A stretch of DNA of 64,000 nt from CAVRZJ01 sp964594125 (GTDB lineage Bacteria; Acidobacteriota; Thermoanaerobaculia; Thermoanaerobaculales; Thermoanaerobaculaceae), in the NCBI GenBank assembly GCA_964594125.1, contig CAZQLL010000003.1:1-64000 (forward strand). The letters run 5' to 3'. Numbering within the stretch: the stretch's first letter is position 1; every line of letters begins with the position of its first letter. The notes below the pieces were generated by a model. That model did not search any database, had not been told where the DNA came from, and saw only the letters and a program-made list of their open reading frames with translations. This document shows, in pieces, positions 16,830-24,739 of this stretch. The position numbers and the translations under genes are program-made.

Positions 16830-18353
16830 GTGAAGGCGCATGCTCTCGCAGCGGGGGTGCTCATGCTCTCGACCACCGTCATGGCCGACGTCCGCCAACC
16901 GGCAGTGGCCGGCGGCTTCTACCCGGGGGAGAAGCAGGCGCTCGCGCGCCAGGTCGCGGCCATGCTGCCGGCGGCGCCGCCCGGGACCGCGGCGCCGGTG
17001 GCGGTGATCGCGCCGCACGCCGGCTACGTCTACTCGGGCGCCACCGCGGGAAAGGTATTCGCAGCGCTCAAGGGTGCGCGCGCGACGCGCGTCATCCTGC
17101 TCGGGCCGTCGCACCACGCCGGCTTCAGGGGCGGCGCGCTGCCGCCGGCGCGCACCACGGCGTTCGCCACGCCGCTCGGCGAGCTGCCGGTCGACCGCGA
17201 CGCCGTGGCGACGCTGCGCCGCGACTCGCTCTTCCGCGGGCCGGAGGAGGCGCACGCCCCCGAGCACTGCCTCGAGGTCGAGCTGCCGTTCATCCAGGCG
17301 ACGCTCGGCGCCGTGCCGATCGTGCCGATCCTCGTCGGCGCCTCGACCGACGACGAAACCGCGGTGGCGATGGCGCGCGCCCTCGCGCCGCTCCTCACCG
17401 CCGGCACGGTGGTCGTCGCCTCCACCGACTTCACCCACCACGGGCGCTCGTACGGGTACGCGCCGTTCCCGGCCGACCGGCAGCTCGAGGCGACCCTGCT
17501 CGACCTCGGCCGCGCCACCGCCGAGCGTGCCGCCGCGGTCGACGCCCGCGGCTTCGTCGCCCAGGTCGAGACGAGCGGCGACACCGTCTGCGGCGCCCGT
17601 CCGGTGCACGTCCTGCTGGAGCTGCTCGCGCACGCCTTCGCGGGCGCCGGGCAGGTCGTCGACGTCACCACGTCGGCGGCCGTTTCCGGCAGCGTCAGCC
17701 AGGTGGTGACCTATGCCGGCGTCGCCTTCACGGGCGCCTGGAAGGCGTGGCAGGACGACCCGCAGCCGCCCGGGCTCGGCACGCTCGACGCGGCCGAGCA
17801 GGCGGCGGCGCTGTCGCTCGCCCGCGCCACCCTCGACACCTACCTCAACCACGGCCCGGCGCTCGCGCGCTGGTTCGCGACGCATCAGGTGTCCGGCAAC
17901 CTGCTGGCGCCCGCCGGGGTGTTCGTCACGCTGCACAACACCGGCGAGCGCGAGCAGCGGCTCGGCCGCCTGCGCGGCTGCATCGGCGTCATGGAGGCGC
18001 GCGAGCGCCTGGTCGACGCAATCCTCCACAACGCGGTCTCGGCGGCGCACGACCCGCGCTTCCCGGCGCTCGAGGCGAAGGAGCTGCCGGCGCTCGACCT
18101 CGAGGTCTCGGTGTTGTCGCCGCTCAAGCCGGTGCCGTCGGCCGACGCCATCGTGCTCGGCACCCACGGCGTCGTGCTCACGAAGGCCGGCCGCCGCGCC
18201 GTCTTCCTGCCGCAGGTGGCGACCGAGACCGGATGGGACCTGCCGACGTTCCTCTCGCACCTCTCGGCCAAGGCCGGCCTGTCCTCCGACGCCTGGCGCA
18301 CGGGCGCCCGCTTCGAGGTGTTCACCGCCCAGGTGTTCGGCGAGCACCGGTAG
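16830..18353 (+). CDS. amrB: AmmeMemoRadiSam B-A fusion (MEMO plus AMMECR1), exported
   Basis: This 507-residue protein carries two members of the AmmeMemoRadiSam set in one chain. After a Sec-like leader (VKAHALAAGVLMLSTTVMA), residues about 20-300 are MEMO/AmmeMemoRadiSam B: ADVRQPAVAGGFYPG, APHAGYVYSGATAG, LLGPSHHAGF, STDFTHHG and GDTVCGARPV keep the His and Cys of the metal pocket. Residues about 315-505 are AMMECR1/system A with its hallmark LRGCIG. The third member, the radical SAM enzyme, lies at 23157. Cytoplasmic homologs normally start right at the PAVAG segment, so the leader is notable. The GTG start at 16830 is inferred from the leader; ATGs at 16840 and 16863 are out of place or shorten it. 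Confidence 0.9.
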   Translation: MKAHALAAGVLMLSTTVMADVRQPAVAGGFYPGEKQALARQVAAMLPAAPPGTAAPVAVIAPHAGYVYSGATAGKVFAALKGARATRVILLGPSHHAGFRGGALPPARTTAFATPLGELPVDRDAVATLRRDSLFRGPEEAHAPEHCLEVELPFIQATLGAVPIVPILVGASTDDETAVAMARALAPLLTAGTVVVASTDFTHHGRSYGYAPFPADRQLEATLLDLGRATAERAAAVDARGFVAQVETSGDTVCGARPVHVLLELLAHAFAGAGQVVDVTTSAAVSGSVSQVVTYAGVAFTGAWKAWQDDPQPPGLGTLDAAEQAAALSLARATLDTYLNHGPALARWFATHQVSGNLLAPAGVFVTLHNTGEREQRLGRLRGCIGVMEARERLVDAILHNAVSAAHDPRFPALEAKELPALDLEVSVLSPLKPVPSADAIVLGTHGVVLTKAGRRAVFLPQVATETGWDLPTFLSHLSAKAGLSSDAWRTGARFEVFTAQVFGEHR

Positions 18354-18472
18354 GCGCGAGGCCCGAGGCGCGAGCAGGAGCAGGACACCGCGCCCGCAGC
18401 GCGGCACTGCCATTCCCTGAAGCCGCGGCGGAGCGCCGGCCCGCATCGGAACCCCATGTCTCCGACGGGCTC

Positions 18473-21157
18473 CTACCTCCTGCCGAACCAGCACCTCGGT
18501 GCGATGCGCGCCGCCGCGCGGAAGTGGTCTGCGGCCGCGCGCCGGTCGCCGAGCGCCGCGTCGATCTCGCCGTTCACCCGGTGCGCCAGCGCCGCCCACG
18601 CGAGCGCGAGCACGTCGGTGCGGCCCCGCCGTTCGACCGCCTCGAGCGCCCGGCTCGCGAGCGCCTGCCCCTCGGCCCCGCGACCGACCCGGACCAACGC
18701 CGCGGCGCGCAGGAGCTGCGCCAGCTCGCGACGCTCCGCGTGCGCGGCGAGCCCGTCTGCCTTCGCCGCGACCGCCTCAGCGCTGCCGCCACGCTCCAGC
18801 TCCGCCCACGCGGCCAGCACCGGCAGGTAGGCCTCGGTGGGAAACCCCTCCGCGTGACGCAGGACGTTGTCGTCCCAGTCGCCTCGCATGAAGGCCCAGA
18901 GAGCGGCGAAGCACTCCGACCTTCTGACCTCGTGGCTCGTGGCCTGGTCGGCTGCCTGGAGGAACGCGAGGACCTTCGCCAGCTCCGCCGCGTCACCCTC
19001 GAGCGAGGCGACTGCCGCCCACGCCAGCTCCGCGTCGTACGGGCTCCTACCGGCCGTCTGCACGCGGGTGGCGCGCGCCAGCTCGGCCAGCGCCGCGCGC
19101 CGCTCGCCGGCGATCGCGAGCTGCTCGCCGAGCCGGAGCTGGCGGTCGCGATCCTCGGGCAGCAGGTCCAGGCCCTCGCGCAGCAGGGCGATGGCTTCCC
19201 GGTGCTCGCCAGCCGTGGCGAGCGAGCGCGCCAGGAGCAGGTCCGCGGCGAGGCGCATGGGCGGCTCGGCGAGGACGTCCGCATGCCCCGACCGGAGCGC
19301 CGCGATCACCCCGGACGACCGCCCGGCCTCGATCTCCCGGCACAGCACGGAGAGGTCGTCCCAGAACCGACGCCGCGCTCCGGCGCCCATCCCGAACGAC
19401 GGGGCGCCTTCCGGGTTGCCGTCGCGGTCGAGGCGCCGCCGGATCGTCCCGAGCCGCAGCACGATGCCGTCGGCGCCGGCGCCGAGCAGCTCGTCGCCTC
19501 CGCCGCGCGGCCCGAGCAGCGTGTACGACGCAACGGTGCGGACGCCGCTGAAGATCGCCTGGCTCCACGAGGCAAGCAGGTCGGGCGAGGTTCCACCGAC
19601 ATAGCCCTCTCCGGCGGACTGACCTCGGCTGGGCCTCAGGATCGCCACCGCGACCTGCCAGCCGAGCGGGTTGTTCTGCCCGACGACGACCATCTCGTTG
19701 GCACCGTCACCGTCGAGGTCGGTCGTGCGCACCGTGTGCAGGTGCCCCGAGTTCAGGAGGAGGTTCGACGGGTTGATCCCTGCCCGAGGGTTCCATACCC
19801 CGACCACCGTGGGATACCAGTACTGGTGGCTGGTCACCCATCCCAGCTCCGGGCAGCGGTCGCCGTCGAGGTCCAGCGCCAACGGCTTCGCCCCGAGGAT
19901 GCGATCGGCGAAGACGTCGTTCGGCGGCGTCAGCACGCCCGAGCCGCTTGCGTACGACGCTTGCTGTCTTCCCAGACTGTCGAGGAGCACCAAGTCGGTG
20001 GTCGAAGTGGGCTGCCCGTCGGGCGCCGTGAGCCCCACCGCCACCTCGGGCGCGGAATCGCCGATGAAGTCGCCCATGAGGGCCACTGGCCGCAGCTCGG
20101 CGAACGACCGCTCCCACAGCGTTCGACCGCGAGCATCGCGCCCTGCAAGCGTGTGGTCTGTCACCGTGACGCTCGCCAGCCGATCCCGTTCCGAGTAGCG
20201 GTACGCAGCCACAGCCGCCGCCGCGACCGGGACCACCGCGCACGCCAGCACCGCAACCCGCCGCATCGTGCGCGGCGAGACCCGCGCGCGCCGCCGCGCG
20301 AGAGCGTCCGCCGCACCCGTCGCCGATCGGAAACGGTCGCGCGGCGTCTTCTCGAGCAGGCGGAGGATGAACCCCGCCAGCCACGCCGGGCATCGCGGCT
20401 GCGCCTTGCGCGGGTCGCCCGCGGCCTCCGTGAGGTGCTTGTTCGCAACGTCGTACTCCGAGGTTCCGGAAAACGGCAGCGCCCCGGTCACGAGCTGGTA
20501 CAGCGTCACGCCGAGGCCGTACAGGTCGGCCGCGGGCGTCGGCGGAGCGCCGCGGATCTGCTCCGGGCTCATGTACGCCGGCGTCCCGACCGCCGCCAGC
20601 GTCTTCGTCAGCCCGCGGTCGTCGTCGAGCGGACGCGCCAGCCCGAGATCCGCCAGCCGCACGCGCCCGTCGCTGTCCACGAGCAGATTCGACGGCTTGA
20701 CGTCGCGGTGGACGACGCCGTGCTCGTGGAGGTACGCGAGCACCTCGAGCACCTGCTCCGCCACCCGCACCACCTCGTCGACCGGCAGCGGTCCGGCTTC
20801 GAGCCGTTGCGCCAGACTGCCCTCGGGAATCCACTCCATCGCCACGGCGAGCCGCTCGCCGCCGTCGACCAGCTCGAACACCCGCACCAGCCCCGGGTGC
20901 TGCAGCGTCCGCCCGAGCAGCACCTCGCGCCGCAACCGCTCTCGCTGCGTCTCGGTGAGGTCGGCCTTGAACACCTTGATTGCGACCAGCGTGTCGAGCT
21001 CCGCGTCGCGCGCCAGCCACACCGTAGCCTGCCCGCCTCGCCCGATCTCCCGCTGCACCTGCCAGCGAGTGGGCAAGGTTGGCGCACCCGCTGCTGCGGG
21101 AGCTGCAGAGCCACCCAGCGTCGCGGTGTCTTCGCGGTCGACAGAGGCTGTGGTCAC
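18473..21157 (-). CDS. Ser/Thr protein kinase with FG-GAP-like and TPR-like sensor region
   Basis: This 894-residue protein has a Hanks-type kinase domain at residues about 31-290: glycine loop REIGRGGQATVW, Lys61 in VAIKVF, catalytic loop HRDVKPSNLL, ADLGLARP and GTPAYMSPEQ. One membrane helix follows (VAVLACAVVPVAAAAVAAY, about 315-335). The extracytoplasmic part has repeats with Asp-rich turns (LDLDGDRCPELGW, TDLDGDGANEMVV) resembling FG-GAP/VCBS blades, then a long Ala/Leu/Glu-rich helical stretch like TPRs. It probably senses something outside or scaffolds partners. The GTG start at 21157 has TATAAT nine bases upstream. It runs antisense between the two halves of the AmmeMemoRadiSam genes. 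Confidence 0.9.
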   Translation of the reverse strand: MTTASVDREDTATLGGSAAPAAAGAPTLPTRWQVQREIGRGGQATVWLARDAELDTLVAIKVFKADLTETQRERLRREVLLGRTLQHPGLVRVFELVDGGERLAVAMEWIPEGSLAQRLEAGPLPVDEVVRVAEQVLEVLAYLHEHGVVHRDVKPSNLLVDSDGRVRLADLGLARPLDDDRGLTKTLAAVGTPAYMSPEQIRGAPPTPAADLYGLGVTLYQLVTGALPFSGTSEYDVANKHLTEAAGDPRKAQPRCPAWLAGFILRLLEKTPRDRFRSATGAADALARRRARVSPRTMRRVAVLACAVVPVAAAAVAAYRYSERDRLASVTVTDHTLAGRDARGRTLWERSFAELRPVALMGDFIGDSAPEVAVGLTAPDGQPTSTTDLVLLDSLGRQQASYASGSGVLTPPNDVFADRILGAKPLALDLDGDRCPELGWVTSHQYWYPTVVGVWNPRAGINPSNLLLNSGHLHTVRTTDLDGDGANEMVVVGQNNPLGWQVAVAILRPSRGQSAGEGYVGGTSPDLLASWSQAIFSGVRTVASYTLLGPRGGGDELLGAGADGIVLRLGTIRRRLDRDGNPEGAPSFGMGAGARRRFWDDLSVLCREIEAGRSSGVIAALRSGHADVLAEPPMRLAADLLLARSLATAGEHREAIALLREGLDLLPEDRDRQLRLGEQLAIAGERRAALAELARATRVQTAGRSPYDAELAWAAVASLEGDAAELAKVLAFLQAADQATSHEVRRSECFAALWAFMRGDWDDNVLRHAEGFPTEAYLPVLAAWAELERGGSAEAVAAKADGLAAHAERRELAQLLRAAALVRVGRGAEGQALASRALEAVERRGRTDVLALAWAALAHRVNGEIDAALGDRRAAADHFRAAARIAPRCWFGRR

Positions 21158-21166
21158 CCGCCCGGG

Positions 21167-21172
21167 ATTATA
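21167..21172 (-). promoter_or_regulatory. -10 box TATAAT of the kinase gene
   Basis: A consensus TATAAT on the minus strand lies 9 bases before the GTG at 21157. GTCCCA stands at the -35 distance with a 17-base spacer and is a poor match. The spacing predicts a leaderless or nearly leaderless mRNA. Confidence 0.5.
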
Positions 21173-21400
21173 CGAGCGGCGTGCAACGCTGGGACATTCC
21201 TACGATCTCCGCGGCCATCGGCCCTGCGCTGCATCAGAGCCTGCATCCTGCCGATGAGCCGGGCGAGTCGCAGTGTGGGCACCTGAGGGCGAGCGGCGCG
21301 GCGCCCGGCGCGGGCGTGGTCATCAAGGGTCCTCGGTGGCTCCTGGGCGGCACGAGCCCGGGTCACACCAGGGTCGCCGCCCCTCCCCCGGCCCCGGTGG

Positions 21401-21406
21401 TAGCAT
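21401..21406 (+). promoter_or_regulatory. -10-like box TAGCAT before the Uma2 gene
   Basis: TAGCAT ends 6 bases before the ATG at 21413. There is no Shine-Dalgarno sequence, so a leaderless start is plausible. The box is a weak match to consensus. Confidence 0.3.
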
Positions 21407-21412
21407 GAGGCG

Positions 21413-21991
21413 ATGTCGGAGACGGCCAGAAAGCTCGCCACCTACGCAGATATCTCTCACCTCCCCGAAGGTGAGAACGTCGAGATTATTGCCGGCGAGA
21501 TCATCGTGTCGCCGCGGTCGAAGCCTGCTCACGGATTGGCGCAGGCGGCCCTCTCGTGGTCCGTGGCCGGTCCATTCGGGTTCCGCGATGATCCCGGTGG
21601 CTGGTGGATCGTCGTTGAGGTCGAGGTCGAGCTCGGCCGCCACGATGTGTACATTCCTGACCTCGCCGGCTGGAGGCGCGCGCGTGTACCGATCTTCCCC
21701 GATGACCGGCCGGTCACCGTCGTGCCTGACTGGGTGTGCGAGGTGCTCTCGCCGAGCACGGGCCGCATCGACCGGGTGAAGAAGGCCCACGGCTACCTCG
21801 AAGGCGGCGTCCCGTTCTTCTGGATCGTCGACCTCGAGGGCCGCGTGCTCGAGGCGTTCGAGGCGCGCGACGGCTCGTGGGTGCGGCTCGGCGCCTGGGG
21901 AGACGGCGATTCGGCGCGCATCCCGCCGTTCGATGCCGTGGAGATCGCCATTTCGCCGTTGTTCCCGCCGCCGCCACCCGAGAACCCGTAG
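21413..21991 (+). CDS. Uma2-family (DUF820) endonuclease-fold protein
   Basis: This 192-residue protein matches the Uma2/DUF820 family, a PD-(D/E)XK nuclease fold common in cyanobacteria, Deinococcus and Acidobacteriota. The motif residues are visible: EIIAGEIIVSP, VEVEVELGRHDVYIPDLAGW (acidic pair), PDWVCEVLSPSTGRIDRVKKAHGYL (Glu and Lys of the active site) and VPFFWIVDLEG. The role in the cell is unknown; nuclease activity has been inferred from the fold. It is a single gene inserted between the kinase and the second DUF362 gene. Its TAG stop is the first part of a TAGGAG repeat element. Confidence 0.88.
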   Translation: MSETARKLATYADISHLPEGENVEIIAGEIIVSPRSKPAHGLAQAALSWSVAGPFGFRDDPGGWWIVVEVEVELGRHDVYIPDLAGWRRARVPIFPDDRPVTVVPDWVCEVLSPSTGRIDRVKKAHGYLEGGVPFFWIVDLEGRVLEAFEARDGSWVRLGAWGDGDSARIPPFDAVEIAISPLFPPPPPENP

Positions 21992-22055
21992 GAGCGACAT
22001 TCCTGTCGCGACGTCGTGGCCCGCGGCGAGGTCGGGGCAGGAATGCCCCTCCTAC
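21988..22055. repeat. TAGGAG/CTCCTA bracketed element
   Basis: GTAGGAG at the left end and CTCCTAC at the right end are inverted. Inside are GCGACATTCCTGTCGCGAC (a stem-loop) and GGGGCAGGAATGCCCCTCC (a second stem-loop) sharing an ATTCCTG/CAGGAAT inverted core. The left end provides the Uma2 stop codon. It resembles REP/BIME-type elements. Confidence 0.65.
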
Positions 22056-22116
22056 GACCGGCGGTGGGCGTTGCCTTTTCGGGCGGCAGGCGGTATTCCT
22101 ACTCGCGGGGGTGACA

Positions 22117-23160
22117 ATGTCGAGACGGCTGACGCGGCGGGAGCTGGCGGCGCTGGTGGGAGCGGGGGCGCTGGCGGCGCCGCTGCTGGCGAGGGAGAGC
22201 GCGGGCGAGACGCCCGCACCACAACGGCAGAGCACCGCCGGCGCGACGCCCGCAGCACAGAACGCAGGTGCGGCACCGGCGGGCAACCGTGGTCGGGTCG
22301 GCGTTGCGGCGCTGGCGCCGCCGGCGGAGGGAGTGGCGCTGGCGCCGGCAGCGGCGCGCAGGGCTATCGAGGCGGCGCTCGTGGCGGCCACCGGCGCAGC
22401 GAGTGCGGTTGCGGCGGCGAAGGCGCTGTTCAGGCCGGCGGACACCGTCGGCATCAAGGTGAGCTGCATCGCCGGGGCCGCCATGTCGCCGCGGGTGGAG
22501 CTGGTCGACGCGCTGGCGGCGGTGATTGCCGAGGCCGGCGTGGCCCCGGCCCGCATCGTCGTGTTCGAGCGCTTGGCGCGCGAACTCAAGCGCGCCGGCT
22601 ACACGGTGCGCACGGAAGGCGGGCCGTATCGCTGCGTCGGCATCGACAACGACTACGACACCGAGGTGTCGACGTCGGGCGAGATCGGCTCGTGCTTCGC
22701 CCGGCTGGTGTCGACCACCTGCACCGCGCTGGTGTCGTTCGGCGTCGTCAAGGACCACAACCTGGCCGGCGTCTCCGGCGGAATGAAGAACTGGTACGGC
22801 GTCATTCACAACCCGAGCAAGTACCACGACAGGAACTGCAACCCGTACGTCGCGGACGTGGCGAACCACCCGTTCCTGCGCGACAAGGTGCGGCTGACGG
22901 TGCTCGACGGCGTGGTCGCGCAGTGCAACGGCGGCCCCGGCTACCGGCCCGAGGCGACGTTCCCGCTCGGCCTCGTCGCCGCGTCGACCGACCAGGTGGC
23001 GATCGACGCATGGGCGTGGAAGATCATCGACGCCGAGCGCGCGCGCCGCGGGCTGCCGCTGCTCGCCGCCGCCAACCGCGCGCCGTCGTTCCTCGCCACC
23101 GCCGCGCGTTACGGCCTCGGCGTCGGCGATCCGGCGGCGATCAGGGAGGTCCGCGCGTGA
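22117..23160 (+). CDS. DUF362 protein with Tat leader, partner of the radical SAM gene
   Basis: This 347-residue protein has a twin-arginine-like N-terminus (SRRLTRRELAALVGAGALAAP), then an Ala/Pro-rich linker and a DUF362 domain. Visible motifs are VGIKVSCIAGAAMSPRVELV, IVVFERLARELKRAGY, VSFGVVKDHNLAGVSGGMKN and LTVLDGVVAQCNGGPGY. It overlaps the radical SAM gene by GTGA, so both are made from one mRNA. The reaction is unknown; other DUF362 proteins occur beside polyferredoxins and AmmeMemoRadiSam genes. It is only distantly like the DUF362 protein at 14165, sharing the KxHxLxxxxxGMKNW segment. Confidence 0.88.
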   Translation: MSRRLTRRELAALVGAGALAAPLLARESAGETPAPQRQSTAGATPAAQNAGAAPAGNRGRVGVAALAPPAEGVALAPAAARRAIEAALVAATGAASAVAAAKALFRPADTVGIKVSCIAGAAMSPRVELVDALAAVIAEAGVAPARIVVFERLARELKRAGYTVRTEGGPYRCVGIDNDYDTEVSTSGEIGSCFARLVSTTCTALVSFGVVKDHNLAGVSGGMKNWYGVIHNPSKYHDRNCNPYVADVANHPFLRDKVRLTVLDGVVAQCNGGPGYRPEATFPLGLVAASTDQVAIDAWAWKIIDAERARRGLPLLAAANRAPSFLATAARYGLGVGDPAAIREVRA

Positions 23161-24428
23161 CATCGCGACGGTGGGCTGCCGGCGCGCCGGCGCCCAGTGA
23201 CAGGGAGCGCGCGCTGAGCGCGCGCCCCACATCGGCCCTGCCGAGGGAAAGCGAAGGCACGCAGACCGCGCGCCCCATCTCGTCTTTGGGAACGGGTGGC
23301 CTGAACCGCAGGCGGGCGCTGGCTCTTGTCGCTACAGCCGCTGCCGCGGCGGCGCTTCCCCGGAGGAGCGAGGCGGCGGCACAGCGGGTCGGTGCCGCCG
23401 TCGACCCCGACGAGCTGCCGGCGCGCGAGGCGTCCTGGTACAAGAAGCTCCCCGACATGATGGTCGAGTGCCAGCTCTGCCCGCGCGGCTGCCAGGTCGC
23501 AGACACCGAGCGCGGCTCCTGCGGCGTGCGCGAGAACCGGCGCGGCACCTACTACACGCTGGTTCACGGCCTGCCGTGCACGATCCACGTCGACCCGATC
23601 GAGAAGAAGCCGTTCTTCCACGTGCGCCCGGGCGAGCGCGCCCTCTCGTACGCCACCGCGGGGTGCAACGTGGAGTGCAAGTTCTGCCAGAACTGGGAGA
23701 TCTCGCAGTACCGCCCGGAGCAGGTGAAGAGCGTGTGGCTGCCGCCCGGCGACCTCGCCGACGCCGCGCGCCGCGCCGGCGCGCCGTTCCTGTCCGCCAC
23801 CTACTCGGAGCCGACGGTTTTCTGGGAGTACGTGCGCGACGCCGCGGTCGAGGGGCGGCGGCTCGGCGTCCGCTCGACGGTGGTGAGCAACGGGTACATC
23901 CAGGAGCAGCCGCTCAAGGAGGTGCTCCCCTGGCTCACCGCCTACAAGGTCGACCTCAAGTCGTTCCGCGAGGCGTTCTACCGCGACGTCGTACGCGGCG
24001 AGCTGAAGCCGGTCCTGAAGACGCTCGAGGCGATCCGGGCGGCCGGCGTCTGGCTCGAGATCGTGGTGCTGCTGATCCCGACGCTCAACGACTCCGCGGA
24101 GGAGGCGCGCGACCTCGCGCGCTGGGTCAAGGCGACGCTCGGCCCCGACGTGCCCGTGCACTTCACCCGCTTCCACCCCACCTACCGGCTCACCAACCTG
24201 CCGCCGACGCCGGTCGCCACGCTGGAGCGCGCGTGGCGGGCGGCGCAGGCCGAGGGGCTGCACTTCGCCTACCTCGGCAACGTCCCCGGCCACCCGGGCG
24301 AGAGCACATACTGCCCCGGCTGCGGCGCGACGCTGATCGAGCGCGTCGGCTTCGAGGTGGTGAAGAACGCGCTCAAGAAGGGCGCCTGCCCCGCGTGCAA
24401 CCGCTCCATCCCCGGCGTGTGGACGTAG
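23157..24428 (+). CDS. amrS: AmmeMemoRadiSam system radical SAM enzyme
   Basis: The core of this protein is the AmmeMemoRadiSam radical SAM enzyme. It has an N-terminal CQLCPRGCQVADTERGSCGV cysteine set, the radical SAM triad in GCNVECKFCQNWEISQY (CxxxCxxC), and a C-terminal CPGCGATLIERVGF plus CPACN zinc-type knuckle. It belongs to the pyruvate-formate-lyase-activating-like branch. The substrate is unknown. The GTG at 23157 is backed by GGGAGG 7 bases upstream and by the GTGA overlap. It yields 423 residues with an odd 45-residue front containing a GCGC hairpin repeat, followed by a Tat-like leader (NRRRALALVATAAAAAALP). An alternative TTG at 23286 would begin just before that leader. Export of a radical SAM enzyme would be unusual. 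Confidence 0.88.
   Translation: MTSRRWAAGAPAPSDRERALSARPTSALPRESEGTQTARPISSLGTGGLNRRRALALVATAAAAAALPRRSEAAAQRVGAAVDPDELPAREASWYKKLPDMMVECQLCPRGCQVADTERGSCGVRENRRGTYYTLVHGLPCTIHVDPIEKKPFFHVRPGERALSYATAGCNVECKFCQNWEISQYRPEQVKSVWLPPGDLADAARRAGAPFLSATYSEPTVFWEYVRDAAVEGRRLGVRSTVVSNGYIQEQPLKEVLPWLTAYKVDLKSFREAFYRDVVRGELKPVLKTLEAIRAAGVWLEIVVLLIPTLNDSAEEARDLARWVKATLGPDVPVHFTRFHPTYRLTNLPPTPVATLERAWRAAQAEGLHFAYLGNVPGHPGESTYCPGCGATLIERVGFEVVKNALKKGACPACNRSIPGVWT
23199..23242. repeat. GCGCGC-TGAG hairpin repeat, copy 1
   Basis: GAGCGCGCGCTGAGCGCGCG forms a GC hairpin, followed by CCCCACATCGG and CCTGCCG. The same hairpin and CCACATCGG flank recur at 28034-28080 (inverted) and 60646-60728, and the hairpin alone at 52661-52690. 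Here it lies within the first 30 codons of the radical SAM gene. Confidence 0.7.
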
Positions 24429-24464
24429 GCGTGCACTCACCCTTCGGACGCCACGTTGCGGTCG

Positions 24465-24493
24465 TTGCCACGAGGTATAACTTGAGTTATACT
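24465..24493 (+). promoter_or_regulatory. Promoter with overlapping operator of the MazEF-type module
   Basis: TTGCCA (24465-24470), a 17-base spacer and TATACT (24488-24493) make a good sigma-70 promoter, with the ATG only 6 bases on. The inverted repeat GTATAAC-TTGA-GTTATAC (24475-24492) covers the -10 box, a natural operator for autorepression by the ribbon-helix-helix antitoxin. Confidence 0.7.
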
Positions 24494-24499
24494 ACTCTC

Positions 24500-24739
24500 A
24501 TGAAAACTGCGATCTCGATACCGGAGCCCGTCTTCGAAGCGGCCGAGGAGCTGGCGCACGAGCTCGGCGTATCGCGGAGCGCGCTCTACTCCGAGGCTAT
24601 CCGCGAATACGTAACGACGCGTTCGAGAGCGCGTGTGACCGAGGCGCTCGACCGGGTTTATGGCACCTCGCCCGCGCACCTCGATGAGACGCTCGCGGCC
24701 ATGCAGACTTCGGCGATCGCTCGAACGGAAGAATGGTAA
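24500..24739 (+). CDS. Ribbon-helix-helix antitoxin
   Basis: This 79-residue protein begins MKTAISIPEPVFEAAEELA, the beta strand and first helix of a ribbon-helix-helix (MetJ/Arc/CopG-type) DNA-binding domain. SRSALYSEAIREYV is the second helix. The C-terminal half (TEALDRVYGTSPAHLDETLA) is acidic and probably wraps the toxin. It overlaps the toxin gene by seven bases. An inverted repeat over its promoter is the likely operator, so it should repress its own transcription together with the toxin. No Shine-Dalgarno is visible and the -10 box is 6 bases away, suggesting a leaderless mRNA. Confidence 0.88.
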   Translation: MKTAISIPEPVFEAAEELAHELGVSRSALYSEAIREYVTTRSRARVTEALDRVYGTSPAHLDETLAAMQTSAIARTEEW

